NCBI GenBank assembly: GCA_937893835.1
Contig: CALCSS010000050.1
Coordinates: 5,807-69,806 of the forward strand
Source of the DNA: an uncultured Fidelibacterota bacterium
Lineage (GTDB): Bacteria; Fidelibacterota; Marinisomatia; Marinisomatales; UBA1611
Length of the DNA stretch: 64,000 bases
Reading direction: 5' to 3'
Shown here: positions 16,322 through 25,125 of the stretch, in pieces
Layout: each line of letters opens with the position of its first letter
Position numbering within the stretch: the first letter of the stretch is position 1
Made by a program: the position numbers and the translations under genes
The notes under the pieces: generated by a model
The model's database searches: none
The model's input: the letters and a program-made list of their open reading frames with translations, nothing else
Told to the model about the DNA's origin: nothing

Positions 16322-18634
16322 ATGAAGTCACCTAGCATATTAAAAAATGAATTTAAATATTGGGAGATTACAAAAGACCTAGTAGATCAGTGTATCGATA
16401 TAATGCTCAATTTGAGACAGAGCGGACACCCTGGCGGTTCGCGGTCCAAGGTTCATGCTATGGTATCAACACTTTTATCAGGAGCAATGAGATGGGATAT
16501 TCGAGATACGGGGAAAAGATTTGCCGATAGATTTGTTTTGGTAGCAGGGCATTGTAATCCTGTGGTATATGCTACCCTAGCTGTATTAAATCAGTCACTC
16601 AGAATCAAATATGCACAAACAGGGGAAAGTCAGTATCAAAATTTTCAAGGACCCAAGTTTCAACTAGTATGGGAGGACTTACTCACTCTCAGACAAAGTG
16701 GGGGGCTCCCAGGTCATGCTGAAATGGAAGGGAAAACCTTGTTCTTTAAGGCCAACACAGGGCCTAGCGGACATGGATCCCCATTTGCAGCGGGGGCTGC
16801 TCTTGCATTGAAATATTCTGGCGTTCCCGATGTTAAGGTATTTGCATTCGAGGGAGAAGGAGGATTTACAACTGGCGCAAGTCATGAAACGATCAATTCT
16901 GCCTGGGGCCTTGGGCTTGATAATTTGGTATATTTTTTGGATTGGAATGATTATGGCATAGATAACCGTCCTTTTAGTTCAATCATGTATGGCGACCCAG
17001 ACGATTGGTTTGGTTCCCATGGATGGCACGTAGAGGGAGTCCAAAATGGTGAGGACTGGAGCGAAATAACAAATGCTTATTATCGGCTATTGGTAGACAA
17101 CCATAAAACAAACATACCAAAAGTAATCTATAGCAAAACAAGAAAGGGACGAGGATATCATATTTATGATAGTAAAAGCCATGGTGCAGCGCACAAAAGA
17201 AACTCAAAGTTGTTTTGGAAAACAAAAAAAGACTTTTCAGATAAATACAATGTTCATTTTGATGGATTTGGAGAAGCCGCCGCCGATAATTGGGATGGAC
17301 AACTAGAGCAGGCTCAAGCAATGTTCCAAACCATATTCGAGGTAATGTCAGATAATCAAGAGTATGTGGATTATTTGGCAGATCGATTAGTTGAGCTTGG
17401 AGAGTCAGTACCAAATAAAATAAAAAGTTGCTTGATCAATCCAACTATTGAAACCAATGAAAAGTCCGTTTTTGATCTTAATTCATTGCCAGAAGATATT
17501 TTTGCTAAACCTGGAGAGTCAATTCCCAATCGCGTTGGGTTTTCAAAATATGCAAGTTTTTTAAACACATCGTATGAAGATAAATATGGTCGGCCCCTTG
17601 TATTGGCTATGAGTGCGGACCTAGCAGACTCAACAAATATTTCCGGGTTTGCTAAAGATTACAGATCAAATAAGGACAAAGGGCTTTATGATAAAATACA
17701 CAATGTAGGAAGCCCACTATTCCCTCAAGGAATCACAGAATTCACAAATGCGGGGATGATGGCAGGTGCTGCAACTGTTAATTTTTCTGAAAATGCCTAT
17801 GAGAGCTTTCATGGTTTTTTTGGAGCAACTAGCACATATGGTTCTTTTAGTTATCTTAAATATGGTCCATTAAGATTATTTAGTCAAATTGCCCAAGACT
17901 CTAATTTGAAAGTGGGGAAGTTTATTTGGGTGGTTGGACATTCGGGGCCTGAGACAGCAGAAGACAGCAGAACGCACTTTGGCATTTTTGCCCCCGGTGT
18001 AACACAACTTTTTCCAGAGGGGCATATAATTAATCTGCATCCCTGGGAACACAATGAAGTAGCACCATGTCTTTCTGCGGCCCTTGAAACCGAGGTTCCA
18101 ATAATCGCTATTCATCTAACAAGGCCTCCAATTATTATTCCAGATCGTGAGGCATTGAATATTGCACCCCACCTAGATGCATCAAAGGGAGCATATATAA
18201 TACAGGATTTTGATCAAGAAAAAGAAAAAAAAGGAATTGTAATTGTTAGAGGTACAAGTTCCACAAATTCTTTAATTCAAATTCTCCCACTCATAAAGGA
18301 GAATGGTATAAACATAAAAATAATAGCAGCTATAAGCTGGGAGCTATTTAAAAGACAAGACAGGGACTATCGTGAGCTTGTTGTTGCACCTAATGAGTGG
18401 GCTGATGCAATGATTATTACAAATAGCGCAATCAGTTTAATGCATAATTGGATCACAAATTCAGTAGTTAAAAAATATTCAATGTCTCCTGACCATGATA
18501 ACCAATGGAGAACTGGAGGAAGCATAGAACAAATAGTTGCTGAATCTCAATTAGATCCAGAGAGTTTATTGAAGGGAATTAAAGTATTTGTAAAAAATAG
18601 ATCACAGAGATTGTCTTCAATTCAAATAACTTAA
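16322..18634 (+). CDS. Divergent transketolase-like TPP enzyme
   Basis: The 770-residue protein has the domain order of transketolases. An N-terminal TPP-binding half carries HPGGSRSKV, GPSGHGSPFA and a modified cofactor motif EGEGG...DWNDYGID. The pyrimidine-binding part follows, with FPQGITEF and GFFGATSTYGSF, and then a C-terminal domain. It differs from ordinary transketolases: it is about 100 residues longer, has EGEGG where GDG is usual, and has GHSGPETAEDSRTH where the usual motif is HDSIGxGEDGPTH. It may use another ketose or aldose. It starts four bases after uvrA, so it is probably cotranscribed, though the pairing has no obvious functional logic. Confidence 0.75.
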   Translation: MKSPSILKNEFKYWEITKDLVDQCIDIMLNLRQSGHPGGSRSKVHAMVSTLLSGAMRWDIRDTGKRFADRFVLVAGHCNPVVYATLAVLNQSLRIKYAQTGESQYQNFQGPKFQLVWEDLLTLRQSGGLPGHAEMEGKTLFFKANTGPSGHGSPFAAGAALALKYSGVPDVKVFAFEGEGGFTTGASHETINSAWGLGLDNLVYFLDWNDYGIDNRPFSSIMYGDPDDWFGSHGWHVEGVQNGEDWSEITNAYYRLLVDNHKTNIPKVIYSKTRKGRGYHIYDSKSHGAAHKRNSKLFWKTKKDFSDKYNVHFDGFGEAAADNWDGQLEQAQAMFQTIFEVMSDNQEYVDYLADRLVELGESVPNKIKSCLINPTIETNEKSVFDLNSLPEDIFAKPGESIPNRVGFSKYASFLNTSYEDKYGRPLVLAMSADLADSTNISGFAKDYRSNKDKGLYDKIHNVGSPLFPQGITEFTNAGMMAGAATVNFSENAYESFHGFFGATSTYGSFSYLKYGPLRLFSQIAQDSNLKVGKFIWVVGHSGPETAEDSRTHFGIFAPGVTQLFPEGHIINLHPWEHNEVAPCLSAALETEVPIIAIHLTRPPIIIPDREALNIAPHLDASKGAYIIQDFDQEKEKKGIVIVRGTSSTNSLIQILPLIKENGINIKIIAAISWELFKRQDRDYRELVVAPNEWADAMIITNSAISLMHNWITNSVVKKYSMSPDHDNQWRTGGSIEQIVAESQLDPESLLKGIKVFVKNRSQRLSSIQIT

Positions 18635-18666
18635 AATGCAAATGAATGTGAAAAATATAAAATTCT

Positions 18667-18695
18667 TTTGAAATCTTTACGTCGGCTATTTCAAA
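18667..18695. repeat. 8-bp inverted repeat between the transketolase gene and ruvB
   Basis: TTTGAAAT (18667-18674) and ATTTCAAA (18688-18695) are exact inverted arms around a 13-base spacer. It is not followed by a T run, so it is a weak terminator. It could be an operator for ruvB, which starts at 18744. Function is not established. Confidence 0.35.
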
Positions 18696-18743
18696 TCGTA
18701 TCTTTTGAGTCGGATTTAAATTGATTTATATTCATTTAAATAA

Positions 18744-19772
18744 ATGACAGAAATTCATATAACAGACCCAACCCCACTTGATGAAGATATTGCTATTGAA
18801 AAATCATTACGTCCTTCAAGGTTTGATGAATTTATTGGTCAAAAGAAACTTGTAGAAAATCTCAAATTATATATTGAGGCTGCTAATAAACGTGGAGAAG
18901 CATTAGACCACGTACTCCTTTTTGGCCCACCAGGATTGGGGAAAACGACACTGGCGACCATTGTATCAAAGGAACTTGATTCTAGTATTAAGCATGCATC
19001 GGGTCCTATTGTTGAACGTGCGGGTGATCTCGCTGGCATGATCACAAATCTTGCCTATAGAGATGTCTTTTTTATTGATGAGATTCATCGTCTTAATAGT
19101 GTTGTAGAGGAGTACCTATATTCAGCTATGGAGGACTTTACCATTGATATCATGATAGATAAAGGACCAAGCGCTCGTAGTGTTCAATTAAATATAGACC
19201 CTTTTACTCTCATTGGTGCAACAACTCGATTAGGGAATCTCACATCTCCATTGCGTGATAGGTTTGGTGTTGTTCTCAGAGTTGATTATTATGAAACTGA
19301 AGAATTATTTCATATTATTAATCGGTCTGCAGAAATCTTGGAAGTTAAAATTAATGATGAAGGTGCGATGGAACTTGCAAGTCGTAGTCGCGGGACACCG
19401 AGAATTGCAAATCGTATACTAAGACGTGCAAGAGACTATGCTGAGGTAAGGGCTAAAGGTAAAATAGATCTTGAGGTCGCTAGAGCATCACTTAATAAAT
19501 TAGGCATAGATGAAATAGGCCTAGATGAAATGGATAGGAAAATTTTAACAATTATTATTGAGCAATTTTCAGGAGGACCAGTAGGCTTGAAATCTCTTGC
19601 GGTCGCAGTGGGGGAAGATTCTACAACAATAGAAGATGTTTATGAGCCATTCTTAATTAAAGAAGGTTTTATAATGAGAACTTCAAGAGGTAGACTTGCA
19701 CAGGATGCGGCATACGATTTACTAGGAAAACAAAAAATCACAGATCAACAAAGGTTATTTAATGATAGATAA
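18744..19772 (+). CDS. ruvB: Holliday junction branch-migration helicase RuvB
   Basis: RuvB is the AAA+ motor that, with RuvA, drives branch migration at Holliday junctions. The 342-residue protein has the N-terminal RPSRFDEFIGQ motif, Walker A GPPGLGKTT, Walker B DEIH, sensor GATTRLGNLTSPLRDRFG and a C-terminal winged-helix region. RuvA and RuvC are not in the window. It opens a plus-strand run through queA and the isp genes; the end overlaps queA by 11 bases. Confidence 0.98.
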   Translation: MTEIHITDPTPLDEDIAIEKSLRPSRFDEFIGQKKLVENLKLYIEAANKRGEALDHVLLFGPPGLGKTTLATIVSKELDSSIKHASGPIVERAGDLAGMITNLAYRDVFFIDEIHRLNSVVEEYLYSAMEDFTIDIMIDKGPSARSVQLNIDPFTLIGATTRLGNLTSPLRDRFGVVLRVDYYETEELFHIINRSAEILEVKINDEGAMELASRSRGTPRIANRILRRARDYAEVRAKGKIDLEVARASLNKLGIDEIGLDEMDRKILTIIIEQFSGGPVGLKSLAVAVGEDSTTIEDVYEPFLIKEGFIMRTSRGRLAQDAAYDLLGKQKITDQQRLFNDR

Positions 19773-20814
19773 AAAAAAGAAATACAAATTAGGTGATTTC
19801 AATTATAAACTACCAAAGACGTTTATAGCACAACACCCTGAAGCGAGAAGAGACTATTCAAAACTAATGGTGGTTCATCGTGATACGGGTGAGATTGAAC
19901 ACAAAAAATTTTATAATATTACAGATTATATGAGAAAAAACGACCTCCTTATACTAAATAATACAAAGGTGTTCCCAGCTCGCCTTTTTGCAACTAAAGA
20001 TCGTACAGATGCAAAGGTAGAAGTATTTCTCTTGAGAGAATTGTCAAATGACCTGTGGGAAGTTATGGTCAAGCCTGCTCGTAAAGTTCGAATTGGAAAC
20101 AAATTGGTTTTTACGTCAAAACTCATGTGCGATGTCATTGACAATACAGTATCAGGGGGCAGGGTTGTCCGATTTGAATATGATGGAGATAATTTTGATA
20201 AAATGATTGACCGGATAGGGAGGCCACCCCTGCCCCCTTACATCAATAGAGATGCTGATAAAAATGATAAAAAAAGATATCAAACTATATATGCATCCCA
20301 ACGTGGTGCAGTTGCAGCACCAACAGCTGGATTGCATTTTACAGATGGGTTGATAAAAAAGGCCAAAGACAAAGGAATCAAGATTGAAACCGTAACTCTT
20401 CACATAGGCTTAGGCACCTTCAGACCTGTTCAAGTAGAGGATTTAAACCGGCACCAAATGGATTCTGAATATTTTGAGGTTTCACCGCAAACCTCCATGG
20501 CAATTAACCAAGCGCGTAAACGTCATCGAAAAATTATTGCCGTTGGCACATCAACGGTCAGAGCCCTGGAAACAATCGCCATTTCAGGATTTCAAGTCAC
20601 GCCAAAAAGAGGTTGGACAGATAAATTTATCTATCCACCCTACGAATATAAAATGGTTGATAAAATGATAACAAATTTTCATACACCTCAATCAACACTT
20701 CTAATGATGGTAAGTGCTTTTGCTGGAAGGAAACTCATAAAAAAAGCCTACTTAGAAGCAAAAAAGAATGATTATCGCTTTCTGAGTTATGGCGATGCAA
20801 TGATAATAGTCTAG
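19762..20814 (+). CDS. queA: tRNA preQ1(34) S-adenosylmethionine ribosyltransferase-isomerase (QueA)
   Basis: QueA converts preQ1 in tRNA to epoxyqueuosine using the ribosyl group of SAM. The 350-residue protein has the family blocks LPKTFIAQHP, LILNNTKVFPARL, GAVAAPTAGLHFT, LHIGLGTFRPV, ALETIA and NFHTPQSTLLMMVSAF. It overlaps ruvB by 11 bases, a common genomic pairing. Its stop codon is in the same frame as the ispD gene that follows, only six bases before it. Confidence 0.97.
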   Translation: MIDKKKKYKLGDFNYKLPKTFIAQHPEARRDYSKLMVVHRDTGEIEHKKFYNITDYMRKNDLLILNNTKVFPARLFATKDRTDAKVEVFLLRELSNDLWEVMVKPARKVRIGNKLVFTSKLMCDVIDNTVSGGRVVRFEYDGDNFDKMIDRIGRPPLPPYINRDADKNDKKRYQTIYASQRGAVAAPTAGLHFTDGLIKKAKDKGIKIETVTLHIGLGTFRPVQVEDLNRHQMDSEYFEVSPQTSMAINQARKRHRKIIAVGTSTVRALETIAISGFQVTPKRGWTDKFIYPPYEYKMVDKMITNFHTPQSTLLMMVSAFAGRKLIKKAYLEAKKNDYRFLSYGDAMIIV

Positions 20815-20820
20815 TCTTTC

Positions 20821-21486
20821 TTGGTTATATCGGCTATCATCACGGCGGCAGGATCAGGCAACAGATTTGGTGAAATAAAGCAGTTCAAAGTTCTTGAAGG
20901 GCAACCCCTTTATCAATATTCCTTAAAGGTGTTTTTGAGTGTAAAAATATTTGATGAGATTATTCTAGTGGTCCCTGAAGGAAATCAAGACATCATTAAA
21001 CAAGAGATCAAAAAAATATCTGATAAACCAGTTAAAATCGCAATTGGAGGAATAAATAGACAAGACTCTGTTAAAAATGGCATCCAAGCATCAAGTGCCA
21101 ATACTGATTTGGTTGTCATACATGATGCTGTACGCCCATTTGTTACAAAAGAACTTATAGAAAGTTGTATATCTGCATGTTCCTGTTCGGATGGGGCGGT
21201 TATCGCAGTGAGGCCTGTTGATACTATAAAATATTCGAAGGACCATATTATAGAAAAAACCATTGATCGTGGATTTGTTTGGATGGCCCAAACCCCACAG
21301 GTTTTTAATAAAGCAAAGTTATTAAAGGCTTATAAAAATCATAATTTAGATAATTATATCATTACAGATGAATCATCCATAATGGAAGACATGGGATACG
21401 CTATCACCATTGTCCCAGGTCTAGAAAACAACTTTAAGATTACAACTATTGAGGATTGGAATAGGGCTGAGATGCAGTTAAGATGA
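20821..21486 (+). CDS. ispD: 2-C-methyl-D-erythritol 4-phosphate cytidylyltransferase (IspD)
   Basis: IspD transfers CMP to methylerythritol phosphate in the MEP isoprenoid pathway. The 221-residue protein has the nucleotide-binding motif TAAGSGNRFG at its extreme N-terminus and VIHDAVRPF near residue 100. Translation must begin at the TTG at 20821. The queA stop TAG is in the same frame nine bases upstream, and later starts would remove the nucleotide-binding loop. No ribosome site is visible, so coupling to queA is likely. It overlaps ispF by four bases. Confidence 0.95.
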   Translation: MVISAIITAAGSGNRFGEIKQFKVLEGQPLYQYSLKVFLSVKIFDEIILVVPEGNQDIIKQEIKKISDKPVKIAIGGINRQDSVKNGIQASSANTDLVVIHDAVRPFVTKELIESCISACSCSDGAVIAVRPVDTIKYSKDHIIEKTIDRGFVWMAQTPQVFNKAKLLKAYKNHNLDNYIITDESSIMEDMGYAITIVPGLENNFKITTIEDWNRAEMQLR

Positions 21487-21962
21487 TAAGAATAGGTATA
21501 GGATACGATGCCCATCAGTTAAAAGTGGGTGAAAGACTTATTATTGGTGGAGTTCAAATATCATCAGATGTGGGTTCGGTGGGGCATTCTGATGGAGATG
21601 CACTATCCCATGCAATTGTTGACGCTTTGCTTGGTGCTGCAGGTTTAGGAGATATTGGGAAATATTTCCCGAGTCATGACAATACTTGGAAGGGAGCTCA
21701 AAGTAGACTTTTCTTGATTGATGCCATAGCTAGAATCACGGAAAAGGGCTATAAAATAAATAACGTTGATACCACAATAATTCTACAAGCTCCAAAAATA
21801 GAAAAACATATTCCTGAAATAAAAAAAGTTTTATCCAAAATAATGTCATTGGATGAAACGAATATCAATATTAAAGCCACCACAACTGATGGACTTGGAA
21901 TCATTGGTGAAGGACTAGGCTGGGCATCTATGTCCATAGTTTCATTAATAAGAATAACCTAA
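21483..21962 (+). CDS. ispF: 2-C-methyl-D-erythritol 2,4-cyclodiphosphate synthase (IspF)
   Basis: IspF cyclises the CDP-methylerythritol phosphate made by IspD and IspE. The 159-residue protein has the metal ligands Asp8 and His10 in GIGYDAHQL, the HSDGDALSHAIVDALLGA block and the C-terminal KATTTDGLG motif. Length is normal. Its ATG overlaps the ispD stop (ATGA) and its end overlaps ispE by one base, so the three MEP genes are translationally coupled. Confidence 0.97.
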   Translation: MIRIGIGYDAHQLKVGERLIIGGVQISSDVGSVGHSDGDALSHAIVDALLGAAGLGDIGKYFPSHDNTWKGAQSRLFLIDAIARITEKGYKINNVDTTIILQAPKIEKHIPEIKKVLSKIMSLDETNINIKATTTDGLGIIGEGLGWASMSIVSLIRIT

Positions 21963-22810
21963 TGAAACCGTACTGCATCAAATCGTACGCGAAAATAAAT
22001 TTTGGTCTTCAGGTATTAAGTCAAAGGGAAGATGGATTTCATAATATAAATACCATATTCCAAGAATTGGATCTTTGTGATACAATAGAATTACAAAAAA
22101 ATAATCACGGATGTGAATTTTCTTCAAATGTTGATTGGTTAAAAAATGACAACTCTAATTTATGTGTGAGTGCTTGGAAAAAATTATCTGAAAACTACGA
22201 TATTGGTGGAGTGTCAATAAAATTAGATAAGAAAATACCCACAGGCGGCGGCTTGGGTGGGGGCTCCTCTAATGCAGCGACAATCATCAAAGGTCTTTGT
22301 CGGTTATATGCGATTGAGCCAACATATGATGAATTGATCTCCATTTCAATGGACCTTGGCGCGGACGTGCCATTCTTTTTAAAAGGAGGTCTGCAGAGTG
22401 CATCGGGCATTGGTGGAGATCTAACATGTCTCCCAGGATATATAAATGGCACATATTTACTTGTTGTCCCGGATTTTAAGATTGATACATCATGGGCCTA
22501 TAATAGTTATAAAAAAATTTTGGAGGGGCCAAAAGAAGAGATTAACTTTGCCAAGTTGTTAAAGAGGGACAGGGTCCCTTTCAAGCTTTTTGAGAATGAT
22601 TTTGAATCAATTGTTGTTCCAGCATATCCAGAGATTGCAAAAATAAAAGAACAACTTAGGACATTTGGTCCCAAGTTTGTCAGTCTGTCGGGTTCAGGCT
22701 CGACTGTGTATGGAATTTTTGACGATGAAGCAGACGCAAGATCTGCAGAGTTAATATTCCCCTCACACCTTACTACTTTTATTGCAAAGCCAATCGCGAA
22801 CATGAAATAA
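21962..22810 (+). CDS. ispE: 4-diphosphocytidyl-2-C-methyl-D-erythritol kinase (IspE)
   Basis: IspE phosphorylates CDP-methylerythritol. The 282-residue protein is a GHMP kinase with the glycine-rich ATP loop PTGGGLGGGSSNAA, an early SYAKINFGLQV motif and a C-terminal SGSGSTVYG motif. It follows ispF with a one-base overlap (TAATG). The tRNA-Gln gene begins 13 bases downstream and prs follows, an order also seen in several proteobacteria. Confidence 0.96.
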   Translation: MKPYCIKSYAKINFGLQVLSQREDGFHNINTIFQELDLCDTIELQKNNHGCEFSSNVDWLKNDNSNLCVSAWKKLSENYDIGGVSIKLDKKIPTGGGLGGGSSNAATIIKGLCRLYAIEPTYDELISISMDLGADVPFFLKGGLQSASGIGGDLTCLPGYINGTYLLVVPDFKIDTSWAYNSYKKILEGPKEEINFAKLLKRDRVPFKLFENDFESIVVPAYPEIAKIKEQLRTFGPKFVSLSGSGSTVYGIFDDEADARSAELIFPSHLTTFIAKPIANMK

Positions 22811-22823
22811 CAGCAAAGATTTT

Positions 22824-22894
22824 TGGGGCGTAGTATAATGGCAGTACACCTGGTTTTGGTCCAGGCAGTTGGGGTTCGAATCCCTGCGCCCCAG
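22824..22894 (+). tRNA. tRNA-Gln (anticodon TTG)
   Basis: The 71-base cloverleaf has the acceptor arm TGGGGCG/CGCCCCA, the anticodon stem CCTGG/CCAGG around loop TTTTGGT (anticodon TTG) and a T loop TTCGAAT. The weak U-A first pair and the G discriminator are glutamine identity features. The 3' CCA is not encoded: CAA follows the discriminator. It sits between ispE and prs and is likely processed from the operon transcript. Confidence 0.96.
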
Positions 22895-22914
22895 CAAATA
22901 AAAACATATTAAAA

Positions 22915-23862
22915 GTGAATAAAAACAAATTAAAGATATTCAGTGGTCGCAGTAATCCTGCGCTTGCAGAAAAAATCGCCTCTACTCTTAACCAAGATTT
23001 AGGTTCTATTTCTATTCGAACCTTTTCTGATGGTGAGATTTGGGTCAAGTATGAAGAAAACATTAGAGGGTGTGATGTGTTTATTATACAATCAACAAAT
23101 AGTCCTTCAGAAAACATAATGGAACTTTCGCTTATGGTTGATGCTGCTGTGCGTGCGTCTGCAGATACAGTAACAGTTGTCATACCTTATTTTGGTTATG
23201 GCCGGCAAGATAGGAAAGACCAACCTAGGGTTCCAATTTCTTCTAGGGTGATGGTTGATATTTTAACAGCATTGGGTACAGATAGGATTATCACCCTGGA
23301 TCTTCACTCTACACAGATACAGGGATTTGCGAATATTCCATTTGACAATCTTTACAGTAGATCGGTTTTGTATACTGCAATAATGGATGAGAAACTTGAC
23401 CCAAAACATTCAGTTGTTCTCGCCCCAGATATTGGTTCTGTGAAAATGAGCCAGAGTTATGCAAAGACTTTGGGAATGCACTTTGCCTTGATCGATAAAA
23501 GGCGATTTGCTCCTAATCAAGCTGAAATAAATCACTTGATAGGTGATTTGAAGAATATGGATGTTTTGATCATTGATGATATGATCGATACGGCTGGGAC
23601 AACAGTGAATGCGGCAAAAGCAGCAATGGATGAGGGTGCGAGATCTGTAACGGCAGTTGCTACCCATGGTGTATTATCCGGTCCTGCAATTGAGCGACTT
23701 AACGATTCAATGATTAAGAAAATTATTATTACAGATACAATATCAATTACTAAAGATAAGAAAATTGATAAAATACAAATTATATCTGTTGCAAATATAT
23801 TTGGTGAAGCAGTAAACAGAGTGCATAATGGGGAATCTGTTAGTGCTTTATTTGAATTTTAG
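22915..23862 (+). CDS. prs: Ribose-phosphate pyrophosphokinase (PRPP synthase)
   Basis: Prs makes PRPP from ribose 5-phosphate and ATP for nucleotide, histidine and tryptophan synthesis. The 315-residue protein has KIFSGRSNPALAEKIA at its start, FGYGRQDRKDQPR near residue 97 and the PRPP-binding loop DDMIDTAGTT near residue 222. Translation starts at GTG 22915, 20 bases after the tRNA gene. The next gene, rplY, is 15 bases away, the usual arrangement. Confidence 0.97.
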   Translation: MNKNKLKIFSGRSNPALAEKIASTLNQDLGSISIRTFSDGEIWVKYEENIRGCDVFIIQSTNSPSENIMELSLMVDAAVRASADTVTVVIPYFGYGRQDRKDQPRVPISSRVMVDILTALGTDRIITLDLHSTQIQGFANIPFDNLYSRSVLYTAIMDEKLDPKHSVVLAPDIGSVKMSQSYAKTLGMHFALIDKRRFAPNQAEINHLIGDLKNMDVLIIDDMIDTAGTTVNAAKAAMDEGARSVTAVATHGVLSGPAIERLNDSMIKKIIITDTISITKDKKIDKIQIISVANIFGEAVNRVHNGESVSALFEF

Positions 23863-23877
23863 AAAGGAGAAGAAACA

Positions 23878-24552
23878 ATGGCATCATCCTATTACAAATT
23901 GGAGGTATCAAATCGCACAAAGCTTCGATCAAAGGGAGCAAGAGACATACGCAGAGAGGGTTTGGTTCCTGGCGTGCTTTATTATTCCGGTGAAGAAAAT
24001 GTAAATATATCAATTGAAAAATCCATTTTGTTCCATGCAATGCAATCTGGACAACGAATCTTTGAAATTGATCAAGAGGGCGAGACCCAGTATACTATGA
24101 TCAAACAACTTCAATACCACCCCGTCACAGATGAAATTATTCATATCGACTTGATGCGTGTTAGAAGATCCGAAAAGATGACCATAGCAATACCCCTTGA
24201 ACTTATTGGTGAGGCTGCTGGCGTCAAAGAGGGAGGCGTTTTATCTCAATCATTAAATCAAATAGAGATAAGTTGTTATCCTACAGATGTACCTGAGAAA
24301 ATTGAATTAAATATAGAAGACTTGGAATTGAATGCGGCGCTGAGTGTTGCTGATCTAGAAATTGATTTGGATGATGTTGATATTGTCACTGATTCAAGTA
24401 TGAATATTGTGTCAATTACTCCCCCTGCGGTTGAAGAGGAAGTTGTTGAGGAAGAGCTCGAGGGTGAAGAGCTCGAGGGTGAAGATTCAACTGAAGAAAT
24501 ATCTGAAGAGTCACCAAGTGAAGATTCAGATGAACAGTCCGGAGAATCATGA
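23878..24552 (+). CDS. rplY: 50S ribosomal protein L25 (CTC form) with acidic tail
   Basis: L25 binds 5S rRNA in the central protuberance. The 224-residue protein has the L25 domain in about residues 1-95 (RSKGARDIRREGLVPGVLY) and the CTC/TL5-type second beta domain to about residue 180. An acidic tail of roughly 40 residues rich in E and S follows. An AAAGGAG-type ribosome site lies eight bases before the ATG. It overlaps pth by four bases. The tail includes a 15-base tandem duplication (24451-24480). Confidence 0.95.
   Translation: MASSYYKLEVSNRTKLRSKGARDIRREGLVPGVLYYSGEENVNISIEKSILFHAMQSGQRIFEIDQEGETQYTMIKQLQYHPVTDEIIHIDLMRVRRSEKMTIAIPLELIGEAAGVKEGGVLSQSLNQIEISCYPTDVPEKIELNIEDLELNAALSVADLEIDLDDVDIVTDSSMNIVSITPPAVEEEVVEEELEGEELEGEDSTEEISEESPSEDSDEQSGES
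24451..24480 (+). repeat. Tandem 15-bp duplication in the rplY acidic tail
   Basis: GAAGAGCTCGAGGGT is repeated exactly at 24451-24465 and 24466-24480. It encodes EELEG twice and keeps the frame, a likely recent slippage duplication. Confidence 0.9.
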
Positions 24553-25106
24553 TAGCCTTTGTAGGCTTGGGAAATATTGGAGATGAATATGCCAATACCA
24601 AACATAATGCTGGATTCTGGGCACTTGACCAGTTTGCCATTAGAAATAAAATTGTTTTTAATCCAGGCAAAGGTGACTATGTCTTTTCCCAAATCAAACA
24701 CAACCAGATATTATTGGTCAAGCCAACCACAGGCATGAATAAAAGTGGAATTGCCGTGAAGGATATGATGAGTCGATGGGATATGCTCCCATCCGAAATA
24801 GTTGTTGTCTTGGATGATGTTGATCTTCCATTGGGCGCTATGCGCATTCGTCCCAAAGGAGGAGATGGTTGCCATCGAGGTTTGGAAAATATTATTTACC
24901 AGATCCAGACCGATGAATTTTCTAGAATAAGATTGGGTATAGCTGAATCTTCTGAAAACACACGTCCATCTGAGGAATATGTTCTCAAGCCTTTTAATAA
25001 AGATAGCATTGGAGAAGTAGATTTAATGGTACAACGTTGTGCAGACGCCATGCAATATTTGATAATAAATGGTTTAAATCGCACTATGAATGAATTTAAT
25101 TCGTAA
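24549..25106 (+). CDS. pth: Peptidyl-tRNA hydrolase
   Basis: Pth releases peptides from prematurely dropped peptidyl-tRNA. The 185-residue protein has the N-terminal GLGNIGDEYANTKHNAGF block with the catalytic histidine, KPTTGMNKSG and the DDVDLPLGAMRIRPKGGDGCHRG segment split around residue 95. Length is typical. The ATGA overlap with rplY matches the conserved prs-rplY-pth order. Confidence 0.97.
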   Translation: MIAFVGLGNIGDEYANTKHNAGFWALDQFAIRNKIVFNPGKGDYVFSQIKHNQILLVKPTTGMNKSGIAVKDMMSRWDMLPSEIVVVLDDVDLPLGAMRIRPKGGDGCHRGLENIIYQIQTDEFSRIRLGIAESSENTRPSEEYVLKPFNKDSIGEVDLMVQRCADAMQYLIINGLNRTMNEFNS

Positions 25107-25125
25107 ACAAGGAGAATATTGATTA

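Noticed and set aside
24276..24701. Open frame on the minus strand across rplY and pth
   Set aside because: It is serine-rich, antisense to the acidic L25 tail, and has no family motif; the plus-strand genes fully explain the region.
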